Assembly (NCBI GenBank): GCA_025617375.2
Contig: JAMYGW020000007.1
Coordinates: 496,001 to 560,000, forward strand
Direction of reading: 5' to 3'
Origin: Acarospora socialis
Lineage: Eukaryota; Ascomycota; Lecanoromycetes; Acarosporales; Acarosporaceae
DNA length: 64,000 bases
A program made the position numbers and the translations under genes. The notes under the pieces are model-generated. The model was not told where the DNA came from. It saw only the letters and a program-made list of their open reading frames with translations, and did no database searches. This document shows positions 1 through 12,400 of this stretch, in pieces; position 1 is the first letter of the stretch, and each line of letters begins with the position of its first letter.

Positions 1-148
1 ACTCATAATCATAAAGCTACCAGCACTGAAGTATACAGCTGACTCTCAAAATCAAAATCATAGACTCTCATGATAATATGCTGAAGAGACTAATGATATG
101 TAAAGTAAAGAAGAGAGCAATTAGTTCTCAGCTGTGACAATGCAATCA
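1..148. other. AT-rich flank left of the copia element
   Basis: This short stretch is as AT-rich and as free of CG dinucleotides as the retroelement beside it. The last five bases (AATCA, 144-148) form the left copy of the target-site duplication. The composition suggests that the element landed in DNA that was itself already a mutated repeat, or that mutation spread outwards from it. No coding sequence is seen. Confidence 0.6.
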
Positions 149-323
149 TGTTGAAATTAAAAGACTCTTTAGAAGTTCAACTCTATCTGATCTAGTGTCA
201 GAATCTTCTGTGTCACATGATATCACTTAGTTATTATACACAAAAGTTATTCTTTGTGTATTCTAGTCTTCTAGATAATTAAGACATCTAATATTAAGCA
301 ATAAAAACATTTCAATTTCAACA
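149..323 (+). repeat. 5' LTR of the copia element
   Basis: This 175-bp repeat starts TGTTGAAATT and ends CAATTTCAACA, and it matches 5212-5386 over its full length without gaps. By eye there are about twenty differences between the two LTRs and all appear to be transitions, which fits C-to-T mutation of both copies rather than ordinary drift. Confidence 0.92.
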
Positions 324-3300
324 GATTATGAGCTCAACTTTTCATCTTATCTAGAATGTTTTCTTGTCTTCAATTAATCTCACTATTGTCATTTCAACAG
401 CATCTTTTCTCATTTCAATAATCTATCTGAATGCTTTCTCAAACAATTCTTTTGTTGTCTCAATATTCTTAAACAATGTTCTTCTTTTTTTTGTTCTTTT
501 GATAATCTACACATTTTGATGTTCATTCTGCAGAAATAATTCACATAATTATGACTTTCTTGAACAGCACTTTCAACTTTTCTCATCTTGCTGACACTGA
601 TAACTATGTTTCATGAACTATTAATATCAAATTTATTCTTATGAACAAGAATCTATAAACTGTTATTTTCAACACTTTCTTTAAACTCATCATCACATCT
701 GAAGCAGTCAACAATCAAAACTCAAAGTTCTTGTTGAAATACATCATCTAAAGTAGAGAAAATAACAGAGCATGTGCTACTATAACTTTCTTTTGTCAAA
801 ACAGCTCTAAAAATTTTATTCAAGATTTATCTGTCTGTCAGATGTGATTAAAACTGAAGAAGTTGTATGAGATTTAAAGATTTAATATCAGATATCTCAT
901 GTTCACTATACTTTTTGATCATCATTATAACACTTTTAAGTTCATTAAGAATTATGTTGATCAGCTTAAGACTTTGTCACAACATTTGAAAAAAATAAAT
1001 TTTATCTTTTCAGACTGAATTATACTCACAATTCTTCTTAACAATCTGAGATCTACTTTCAACATCTTTGTCACAGTTAAACATCAATTTATTTGAGTTG
1101 TTACTTCTATCTTTGATGCTCTTGCTGTCAAACTTATTGATGAGATTAAAATGAAAAATAACAAGATCTCAGTGATCATGATCTTTTGAGATAAGAACTT
1201 GAACTTAATCTTTAAATTAAACTTCAAATTGATGTTGTTGTTTCTTTACACTCACTGCAAGAAGACTGATCATGAGAAGTATAACTGTTTTCTTAAATAT
1301 TTTTATAAGAAGAAAAAATTTAATATGATTAAGTCTGCTAAGCAAAAGAACAAAAATAAAGTGATTAAGTTATTTACTTCATTCAAGTTTAGTAATAACA
1401 ATATTACAACTCTTAACTTTATGACTCACATCAACAAGCTTCATTCTAATGCTCATGTCATCAAGTTTTATTTTGAAGTTCATGTTTCTGAGCTTTATTT
1501 TGAAGCTTATGATGTTGTTGAGCTTCAATTTCATGCTTATGTCATTGAGTCTCATATCATAGACATATGAGCTGTCAACATTACAGTCTTTGATCACTTA
1601 TGCTCAACATGTAAATTCTTCATCATTTATAAATTTATTGATAGATCTCTTCTTACAGCTAATGAAATGACTAAGATCATAGAAAAGAATTAAGTTTCTT
1701 TATGTTTAATCTGTTCTGATGAAGATATATAAGAAATCATTCTCAATAATGTTATACACTTTCTTATCATCTCTGCAAATCTCATTTCTGATATCTGTAT
1801 ATGAGTTAAAGATATTATATTTAATATGAAGAATTGCATCTTACATCATAACAACAAAATCATTGAATATACATCTGAAGTTGATGACTTATTTTGACTA
1901 CAACTCAACAATACATCTCAGTCTCATGTCTTTGTGACTAATAGAAGATTCAAGATATCTTTTAAAATATGACATCATTGACTAAATTACTTAGATCATG
2001 TCAATATTGAGTAACTAATTAAGATCATTAATGATATCAATTTTAAGAATCTTTCTAAATGTCAAGATATCTATAAGTTATGCATTAAGATCAGACAGAT
2101 GTGTTGTTTTTACAATGCTTTCATTGAGTGAGTAACTTGATCACTAGATCTTGTTCATTTGAATGTTGTTGAATCTATTACATTCATCACTTATGACAAT
2201 TTAAAATGATTTATTATCTTCATCAATGACTTCACTAAATTTACATGAATGTTTTTCATGAAGTTCAAGATCAAAACAGTCAAACATATTAAGAACTTCA
2301 TCACTTTAATGAAGACAGATCATTTTAACTATTCTTTAAAACATCTTTACATTAATTTTAAGCACAAATATCTTGTTCTGAAGAACTGATTCATTATTAA
2401 TGACATTACATGAAAATTTATTATATCTTACTCATCTGAAGAAAATGACATTTCTGAGTGACTGAATTACATTATTTGTGAACTCACTAAAACTATGCTC
2501 AAAGACTCTGATCTGAAGTCTTATCTCTGACTGAAAGTCATTTGAACTGCAGTTTATTTAAAGAATTAATCTTTTACTTGTGCACTTAATACAATATTCT
2601 ATAAAGCATGAACAGACAATGTTTTTAATTTCTTAAGTCTTTGTGTTTTTGATATTACTGCTTGAACACATATTTCTAAGAAATGACATCAGTAAGAAGT
2701 TAAATTTGATGATTACAGTTTCAAATGTCATTATTTAAACATAAACAATAGTTCTATTTATCATATTTGAAATTCAGAATCAGAATGTGTTCTTATCATT
2801 TATAACTGTTTTGTGAAAGAAGATATTAACATTTATAAAAACATAACTAATCTAAAGATCTACAGCAAGAGAAAGACATTTAGTACTGTTAATCTTTCTT
2901 TCAATTTTTTATTTTTATTTACATCTTTGTTGTTACAATCTTCTTTCTCTTCAGAGAGAATTTTCAAATCAGCTACATCATTATTATAATTTTTGTTGTT
3001 ACAGTGTTTTCAAAATCTTTAAGATGTCAATCTGAATGATTTTTGTTCATTGAACACATTTCAATTTAACATGTTCAACACAGAAAATCAAGACTCAACA
3101 TCATTCATACAGTATTCAGCTGTTGAAGCTCACTTATTTTTTTCATCAACATCATTTAACATTATGATTGACTATTCTTTTCTTTATTTCAAATTCTTAT
3201 CTTTGTTCTCTTCATCTCAGAATTCTTAACTTTCTGAATTTTTTGATGACTTTGATGCACACTTTTTGTATATATATACTGCAATCTCTCTGAGCAATAT

Positions 3301-5211
3301 TGTCAAATCTTTTATCTATAAATAAGTCATTGAGTTGTCACTGTGTAAAAAGTGAAAGCAAGTAATGAAGAATGAGATACACTCTTTAAAGAAAAATAAC
3401 ACATAAAAGATAATTTCTGTGTCATCAGATCAGCATATTTTTTAAGAATGCTAAATGTATAAGATTAAGTGTGATGTTCATGATCAAATTAGTTGTTATA
3501 AGACTTGCTGAGTAGTCAAGAACTATAAACAGCAATTTGATGTTAATTATAATTAAATCTTTGTGTCTATTGTCAAATCACAAATCTACAAAGCTCTTTT
3601 TGTCTTAATCACTCATTTTGATTTAGAGACTGAGCAAATGAATATGACAATCACATTTCTTTATGATTCTATTGATCAAATCATCTATATGAAGCTTTTT
3701 TATGAATATGAGCTTTCTGACATGATTGTCTTGCTTAATAAGATTTTATATGATTTAAAGCAGACATTTTGTCTTTGATATAAGACTCTACATGATCATC
3801 TTATCTTGTTTAATTTTTGTTGTCTTGATTCTGATCATAGTGTTTTCTTTTAAATTAATGATGATATTATTATTGCTGTCTACATCAACAATTTTCTTCT
3901 TATAGAAGAGAATAAATCAGTTATTCAAGACATTAAAGTACATCTTACTAACATCTTCAAGATGTCAGATCTCAGTTCTGTGTTTTATTATTTAAATATA
4001 AAGATTGAGTGCAATTGTTCTGAATACACTATTTGTTTTATTCAGACAGTTTACATCAATAAGATTCTTGAGACATTTCAACAGTTGTAAACAGTTTCTG
4101 TTGACATATTTATGAATTTTGATGTAGTACTCATGAAGAAGTTCATTACTCAGACTGACATCATCACTATTTAATGTTATCAAAAGACAGTAAAATCACT
4201 AATGTACATCATGTTATAGATGTATTCTGACATTGTCTTTACTGTCTTTATTGTCAGTCAGTTTGATCAGAACTCAAATGTTTCACATTATAATGCTGTC
4301 AAGTAAGTCTTCAAATATCTTGCTGACACTACAAACTTGAGTGTCATCTATGACATCATCAATGCAAATCTCATTAACTATATCAATACTAATTAAAACA
4401 AATGTCATAATATTCAGAAGTTCACTGATACTTATTTTTTTTTTCTCTTCAGAGATTCTATTAATTGATGTTTTAAATGTCAATAAACTATTGTCTTGTT
4501 GTTCATTGAGTCTGAATACATGATTAAAATGCAAGTGACAAAGAAAGTCATATAACTTCATCATTTTCTTATGAAAATTGACTTTCTTGATGACAGTAAT
4601 TCTATCATCATTTGTGCTGATAATTGTAATGCTATGAATTTAGTTCAAAACTCTGAGTTTCACATCTGCATTAAGCACATCAATATTCAGTATCACTTTG
4701 TTCATAAGACTGTCAATTGCAGTCTCATCAATCTTGAGTTTGTTTCTACATCTGAACAAGCAGTTGACAAATTCATTAAGTTTTTACTCATCATTAAGTT
4801 TCATTGTTTTCTTAATCAGCTAGATCTTTTAGCTGCAATGACTTTATAAATCAAATCAATGAAACAACAATTAGTTGTAATCTGAGTAATTGACTTACTT
4901 ACTCATGAAGTATGACAGATCATAGTCTACATCATAGTAATTAAGTCAGTTTCTTAAATTGTCAACTGATTTTTTAATCATGTATTTGAGTTCTGATCTC
5001 ATCATTGCTTCATTTTTTGTGTCTTTGCTACATCTTTTCTTTTTATCTTGTTCTCACTTTCTCATCTCACTGTTGTCTCAATCTTTTTTATGACTTCTTC
5101 ATCATTTTGCTGTTGAATCTATCTTTTGATAGAATTGAAGAATCTATACTGACTAATGAATGAGTATTTAGATCATTTAGAATGTTTAAATTGATTAGAT
5201 TTGAGAAGAAG

Positions 5212-5386
5212 TGTTGAAATTAGAAGACTCTTTAGAAGTTCAATTCTATTCAGTTTAGTGTCAGAATTTTCTGTGTCATGTGATATTGCTTAGTCATCAT
5301 GCACAAAAGTTATTCTTTGTGTATTCTAGTCTTCTAGATAATTAAGACATCTAATATCAAGCAATAGAAATGTTTCAATTCCAACA
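5212..5386 (+). repeat. 3' LTR of the copia element
   Basis: This is the full-length partner of the LTR at 149-323. The right copy of the AATCA target duplication follows it directly, and normal GC content resumes within about ten bases. The start of the dehydrogenase gene lies only 370 bp further on, so the LTR sits in or next to that gene's upstream region. Confidence 0.92.
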
Positions 5387-5755
5387 AATCAGATAGGCGG
5401 AGGGCTTGCTATCGATAAGAGGTCCACCACCAAAGCCAAAATGCTTTCTATCCAGGTCATGGCAAAGAAGAAGCACCGGCAATATCAATGGTATAGTCAT
5501 ATCTACTACAATTGGAAGCATCGATGGGAAGATCTTGCACTCCATGAGTTCTGCCACTCAGATACGATGGCAATAATTAATGTCCATCGAAGACGTCATC
5601 GGGCAGGAGAGGAAAGTGCTGTCGTCACCCTTCTGAGTCCTGGGCACAAGTGAATAAACAAACGCAGAATAAACCGCTTTTTCCTAACATCTCATACTTC
5701 CTCTCCCCTTACACTGACAACAACCTCCGTACTTAACAGAACCACAAAAGCGATC

Positions 5756-6946
5756 ATGTCGTTCATCACAGGCAACAAGTTTGATCCCAACACCGACATC
5801 CCCGATCTTTCCGGCAAGGTACCGCTCATTCTTGCCAAAGGGACATTGAAAAACATTACCGCTGACCATCGAGATAGGTCTTCATCGTCACTGGCGGTAG
5901 TGCCGGCATTGGCTTCGGCATCGTCGCCCATCTGCTCCAGCACAATGCCAAAAAGATCCTCCTCCTCTCCATGAAGGAAGAGCACGCCGAGGAGGCGATG
6001 GAGGAACTCAAGAAATGGGGCGACACGAGCAGGGTGCATTGGGTGCAGTGCAACTTCGAGGACCTGCACTGGGTGGATGAAGTTGCCAAGAAGCTGAAAA
6101 GCGAGGAGAAGCAGATTGACGCCGTACGTTTCTGCACCTACCTGGCGCCCCTTTTCCGACACTTACTGAAGACGGTCCATCACAGCTCATCTGCAACGCC
6201 GGCCTCGGCGTCGGAGTCTACAACGAGACCAAAGACGGCATCGGTCAGTCCCCATTCCATCCTGCCCCGTCCCATCCCCTACTTAACCTCACAACTCTAA
6301 CCACCGCGCACCCGCACACAAAACAGACTCCCACATGCAAGTCAACCACTTCTCGCACATGCACCTGACCCTCACCCTCCTCCCCAACCTGCAAGCGACG
6401 CCGCGCTCCCGCCTCGTGTGGCAGTCCTCCGACCTGCACCGCGCCACCCCCTCCTCCATCACCTTCACCTCGCTCGCCGAGATCAACACCGACATCGGCC
6501 CGGCCTACCTCTACAACCGGACGAAACTCGCCATGATCCTCTTCATCCGCGCCCTCAAGCGCCGCCAGGACGCCGGCCAGCTCGGCTTCCGCCAGCACGC
6601 CGGCAAGGAGAACCTGCTGTACGCCAACGCCACGCACCCCGGCGCCGTCAGCACGGACCAGCAGAAGCAGGCCGAGGACGCGTACGGTGCGGTCGGGACG
6701 GCGCTGACGGCCGTGTCGAGGCCCTTCATGGCCGACCCCGTCAAGCAGGGGTGCAGGCCGGCGTTGTTTGCGGCCACGAGCGAGGATGTGGTGACGGAGG
6801 GGATCGTGGGCGAGTATATCATCCCGGATCGGAAGGTCAGTAGTGTGAGTAGTCAGGCGGAGGATGTAGGGTTGGGGGAGAATTTGTGGAAGTTGAGCGT
6901 GGAGGTGCTGAGGCAGAAGTTGGGCCATTTGGATTATGAGGCCTAA
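5756..6946 (+). CDS. short-chain dehydrogenase/reductase
   Basis: Predicted NAD(P)(H)-dependent oxidoreductase of 328 residues. Four exons are read as 5756-5818, 5878-6123, 6186-6243 and 6327-6946, with introns of 59, 62 and 83 nt that all keep frame. The first intron interrupts the gene just before the Rossmann fold. The cofactor glycine motif TGGSAGIG is at residues 26-33, NAG at 107-109, a catalytic serine candidate near 156 and YNRTK (YxxxK) at 185-189. The central strand reads LVWQSSDLH. Layout and length resemble the retinol-dehydrogenase/WW-domain-oxidoreductase-like SDRs common in fungi, whose substrates cannot be predicted. The start is the first in-frame ATG and gives a short N-terminal leader before the nucleotide fold. 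A dead copia element ends 370 bp upstream. Confidence 0.88.
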
Positions 6947-8316
6947 GGGCGAGCCTGGCAGGGAGCTGTCGGGCGGAGAGAGCTGGGGCTTGCGCTTGCG
7001 AGTGTTGCTGGGCTTCGTGGCGTGTGCTTGTGGGTGTCACACTAGAAGGTTGACATGAACGGAAGGAATGGTGTCAAGAGCATCGATTCGTATATCATTG
7101 TTCGGTCGATATCTAGCATCGCCACAGATATCACATCATATACTCCTACTAACACTCGCACTCATCCCCCTAGAGACCTCATCAATTATACTTGAGCTAT
7201 GATCACCCTACACCACCCTCTCCACCTAGGTCGTAACCACACTACGAGATTGTCACGGTAAACCGAGACCGGACCGGTTTTTCTATCTCGTAAAGATACC
7301 TATAACCAAGAGGAAGGGAACTAAACAGAGGTCAAAAACTGTAGGTAACTCTCACCACGTCCGCCGACATTTAATATCACATATAAGAACAGCCAGAAGA
7401 AGAGAAGATTCCCACCCTTTTCCGAAGCGTTTTCCCTCCTGGATGAATCATACCGTCCACCCTTCAGGACAGGTCTGATCTACGTCGTTCAGTTTGCAGT
7501 CAACAGATGATCCAGATACAGAGTTCCGTTGACGAAACGTAAATAGTCCCCCGGACAGGTTAGATCTACGTCGCTCAGCCATTCAGCCAGTAGGCTCGTT
7601 TTGTAAGTCCGGCGAACAAGAAGGCAGGACAGGCTTACCCACACGTAGGAGCGTAAGAGCATGAATGAGATGTGAAGCGTAGACCTCCGTGTGCTGTGTT
7701 TCGAGAGGTCTACACTAGACGAACGAGGGCGCCACACAGTCTTCTAGGTTGGACGGATGGGGATAGACGTCAGTGAAAAAGGGGGAAGTAGGCTGAATGT
7801 GCGGTCTGAGTTTGTAATTCGGTCAGTCGATGAGAAGGTTGGTACTTATGATTCGGAAAGTGTCAAGCGAAGAGGTGACGGAGCCCTTCCTCTCCTTCGT
7901 GCGTGGTTAAAATGTCTGGAGAATAGAGAGTCGGTCGGTCGGTCGGTGCATGATTCGGGTGAGAACAGGAGGCTTGAGCAGGTAGACAGGCAGGAAAGAC
8001 ACTCATCGCTTCCCAAGGTCAGGGAAGCCTTCAGGGGCTGTCAGTCGGTCGGTGGATTGAAGATGTTAAGTGCAGGAAGGTCGAGCAGAATAATGAGTGC
8101 AGAGCTACGAATGGAAGAGCATTCGAGGTTCCAGGAAGAGTCGAAGAAACAGCCTCTACGACGGGATAATGGGGACTGAGTGGGCTTCAGATGCTCGGGA
8201 TCGAGTTTGTTTCCAGCTCGTGCCTCTTTGGGGCGTTATTGGACCCGTGCGCTCTGAAGCTGAAGGTGCACGGTGTACCAAAGAGTTGAAGATCTTTGGC
8301 TCTGTTGGTGAGTGTC

Positions 8317-8476
8317 GGACGGGCGTGTGGATGTGTGGCCGTTCAGTGGCTTGCGTTGAGAAGTGCTGATGTCAGCTTTTGATAGCTGTGTTCAACTGGA
8401 CGGGCGTGTGGATGTGTGGCCGTTCAGCGGCTTGCGCTGAGAAGTGCTGATGTCAGCTTTTGATGGCTGTGAAACT
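8317..8476. repeat. tandem duplication, about 80-bp unit
   Basis: Two adjacent copies (8317-8397 and 8398-8476), both starting GGACGGGCGTGTGGATGTG, followed by the start of a third (GGACGGGTGTG). The copies differ by a few C/T changes and one short gap. It encodes nothing that I recognise. Confidence 0.85.
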
Positions 8477-11400
8477 GGACGGGTGTGCCTTGTAGTGCGG
8501 GATACAGGATGGTGAGTGCGACGGTTCTGGCAGACCTGTGTTCAGTGAGTCAGTCTAATCGCAATGGTAATTGAAACGACACGGCTTCTATTGGTACCGG
8601 CTGGTTCGTGGTCATACTTCTCGGACTTGGGACGGGACGGAAGATGCCCACAACGCCGGATATGATTGCTGAGAACTTCGTAGACTCGACCGATCTTCAG
8701 TATAGCCCCTCATGTGGTTGTCACGCTCTGTGACCAACGTGAAAAAGTGCGGCGCTCTCTGCCAGCCGATACTCGAGCTTAGCACAAACCTGTTCGGGAT
8801 CGCCTTCAAGATCGACACAAACCGAGCGAAGAACGGAGAAGGGGAGGATTGCAAACGAGTATCAGTGCGTCAGGATGGTCGTGATCGAAGCCAACTGTCG
8901 TGAGGTTACAAGTGTTCTCTGTCGGGTACGCTCTGTTAGTGCATGTAATAGTAATAGGGCTTGTCCAAACGTCTGAAGTAAATTACATCTCCGACTTTCG
9001 GAAATGCGAGGAAGTAATGCAGACGTACATGTAGTGGTCGAGAGAGATGTAGGGTTTTGTTGCTCAGCTGAGAGGTTCAGAATTTCTTGAGCGCTAAATG
9101 TGCACGGCGGCGAGGGAGAGGACGGGAGCAAAACTTGAAACGATGGCTTTGTGATCGGGAGCACATGAGGTCCTGCGAACTCCTGTCATTCCTCCCGCTA
9201 TTAGAAGCAGACAGCCGCGAGAAAGGTAACGTCACATCGAATACAGTACCGTGGATGCGTCTTCCCGTGGCCTCAAGGTAAATCTTATCCAATTCCATTG
9301 TCATGAATTGACAGTGACAGTGGCATTGACAATGATAATGCGAATGGTGATCATGGGCTTAGCCATCGACGAAGTTCTCTTCGCCCGTTCCGCCCTCCTC
9401 CGTGCCCTGTTTGAAGGCGGTGGCTATACCAATCTTACCTGGTGGACCCAATCCTTTCGGGCCATATCCCTGCTTGAGACTGTCATAGGCTACTCTTTGC
9501 CATGGGACGGAAAGGTGTGGTGTGTTGTGACGTTGAAAAGTGGCAATTCTCTACCTTGGTAGGTTATCTTATCTGTGTTGGTAATACACATTACATCTCG
9601 AACAGGATGAAGATCAGGTATGATACATGCAGTAGGTAAGAAGAACTTGAGAAACCAATCTGTCGTTGTCAAGTCGAGAACAACGATTTCAGGATGCCAA
9701 CTGGTTGGGCCATGAGGTGATTGCTCTTGGCGGTTGCGCTGGAGGTATCGAATAACTCTAGCAAAACGAGACCATAATTGCGGCCAGCACTGATAAACAG
9801 TCAGTCAAAGCATGAAAGGTGCGAAAAAGCTGGCCTTCCCGGCAGATACGAACAATAGGCTTTGATTCGGCCTGCAAGCACTACGCGGTTTAAGGTGGCT
9901 ATTGATAGTCTTTCGGCGAATGATAGGCCTGGAGTGGCCATGTCGTGATAACTGAGCATTCAGCTTCATCGTGGGTGGTCGTGTTTGTCTCAGATAGCGG
10001 ATAATTGCAGGAGAACGTGGACTCGACCTCCTGCTTGGGATGTGGTTCCCGAACATGATGCCCCCAATCACACTTACTACAGGGCGATGTAATAATGATT
10101 GGATGGACACAGTCGTCAGCCAGCCAGATGCGATGAACTGTCACAACCTTGGCTGTCGGGCTGCCACTATCCGTATGTCAAGCGCATTCGAGCTTTGCTA
10201 GATGCAGCAGTGAATGCCAGAGCAAAGAAGGGAGGTTGTTGATATGCCCAACGTGCTCAGGGCATTCTCCTCACCAGGGGTCCGATATCGTGCATAACAG
10301 ACCTATATGAGTACAGGGGTAAGATTTTGAGGCTTGTTCAACGATCGTCCTGTGACCCATGTCCCTGAGTGGGGAAGGATGCCAGAACTGTGCAGGAAAT
10401 GAACACGTAGATGTGCCCTTCGGCCTCGAGGCACGAATGGAAGTCGTCCTCCGTAACGTGAAGCATGTCCCTGGGTACATTGCCAACTGCTAGGGATATT
10501 GAAGATGTGGCCGGAGATATCAGCGAGTATCATGCCCCCTGTCCATTGCGCTTTAACTCTAGCAACCCAGTAGACTCTGCTCGTCTCATCCCCCGCGCTG
10601 AAGGTTAGGATGCGAAAGTGTCTCGAATTAGGATGTTTTTGGAATCTTCAAGAACACGTAAACTGCGAGCAGATCTGAGGCAGGATCGGGCAGTGGATTG
10701 CGTCTTGCATCGACTTTGGCCAAAAATATCTCTTTCGGAGGATGCATAAGCACAGAATGCCTCGTAGTCGTGATGCCTGCTGGAAGAGAGACATCGATAT
10801 GCGTTGCGGAAGCTGAAGCTGCATCCGCAATGAACTCGAAAGACGGATAGGTATGAGTACTCCGTACCGGTATCGTATGGATGCTTCGCAAGGTTTTTGC
10901 GTGTGTGCCTTAAAGTCTAGCGCACGGTTTCCCATGTCATGCGCGACATGTCTGCATTGTAGGTAGAGACTACTGCAGAAGCTGCATGCATAAGGCATCC
11001 ATCTCTGCAGTCTGAGCACCGGAGCTGGCATCATGTGAGGCAGAGACAGGATGAGAATGAAAGGTAGTAAAAATGAGATAGGGCAACTGTTACCGTCACA
11101 CCACACACATACACATGGCTTTCTCGACCCCTGTACGCTCAGAGATGCGTCGGCGATAGATTGAAACGACGGCAAGGTACCTTAGCTGATCGAAGCACTT
11201 ACTCAGACGGAGTTGCTCTGCTTTCCCCCAGTCGCGGAAGTAGGCTGAGTGAGACTGAGCCTTGAGAGAACAGCGCTCGAGTGGGTCTTGTGCGCTTGTG
11301 CTTGGATGCGGATCGTCGGTGGCTTATTCTAAGTTCATCGTCCACTGTTGAAGATCCCCCTCCATGACGCCAGGAAAGGCCGAGATAAGTATGTGTGGAT

Positions 11401-12296
11401 CATAACTACTCGGAGGCTCAACGGTTCCGGTGCACTGGATATTGGTCAGGTTTCAGCGGTGAAAAGCTGTAGAGAAGTACATTGTTATTACTCCTCAGGG
11501 TCCTCATCGTCGTCATCAACATCGGTGTAGTTTTACAAGACTTTATGCTTTGCAAGCACTCCGACTCATTTAGATTGGCCCGCCGACGGCTTCAGGTCCG
11601 ATCCGAGATTTCAATCCTGGTCGTGGGGAGAGTTAAGGCTGTGGCTGCTTGTACTGTCTGTACATGCAGCTCTAATGTATATTCAAGATCGACGACGGTT
11701 GGAGTGGAGGGATAGGCGTCGAAGTCAAGTTCCCCAAGGGTGTCTGTTGGTCAAGGGAGCTATGTCTTTGGGGCTGTTGATCTTCTGTAACAATTTCTGT
11801 AACAGAGTCGGTAGCTCAATGAATATCGTTGATTTCACTAGGTACACGACGTTTCATCGAATGAAGACTGATGTACCTAGGTAGTCCAAGTAAGGTATAG
11901 ATAGTAAGACACGATATTCCTCTGAATGCCTTTTCGGATTGGGCTCCGTAGAGGTGAGATACGTTTAGATAGAGAACACCACATGCTCTGGTATGTATGT
12001 ACGGTGCTTGGTACGGTACTTGGTGCAGAAGCTGTTGCACGGAAAGGCACCCTATGGTCGAGTACGAGTATCAGTTTTAGACTTGCCTTGGACCTCAGAC
12101 CTCTTTTTCGTGAAGGGAAGTATGGTAGAATCATTGTATCATTATTCACCCACGAGAAAGGCAGACGAGAATATGCAAGTCGAGACGAGCGGGAAGATCA
12201 GATCATCAACCGCAAGAGATAGAAGACTGATACAGGATATGATCAATAAATAGGTAGTACTATATCTCATGCAGCTCGATTGGCATCACTTACTCC

Positions 12297-12400
12297 GTAC
12301 ATCCTACATCCTACATCCTACATGAACATTCGGTATTTTATGGCTTCAAGGGTCCACCGTCTCATTACCGCAGTACACGTACACGTACACGTACACGAAG
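12297..12400. repeat. simple repeats (ACATCCT)n and (ACACGT)n
   Basis: Three units of a 7-bp ATCCTAC motif lie at about 12299-12322, and four units of the hexamer ACACGT lie at about 12374-12398. Both are ordinary microsatellites in non-coding DNA. Confidence 0.75.

Larger units (their letters stand above)
149..5386 (+). mobile_element. Ty1/copia LTR retrotransposon, broken fossil
   Basis: The element is bounded by two 175-bp LTRs that both start TG and end CA, and by an identical 5-bp duplication AATCA at 144-148 and 5387-5391, so its ends are complete. Weak but recognisable parts lie in copia order on the plus strand: an integrase-like stretch around 2150-2560, reverse transcriptase around 3563-4060 (with the copia 'LYDLKQ' region) and RNase H around 4571-4849 (the 'KHINIQYHF' region). 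Integrase before reverse transcriptase separates copia from gypsy. The whole body is AT-rich with stops in every frame and many breaks, so it is a dead copy. The bias towards transitions suggests RIP, which also prevents dating it from LTR divergence. Confidence 0.9.

Noticed and set aside
6245-6928. 227-codon frame on the minus strand
   Set aside because: It is the antisense shadow of the GC-rich last exon of the dehydrogenase and has Arg/Leu/Gly-rich low-complexity content.
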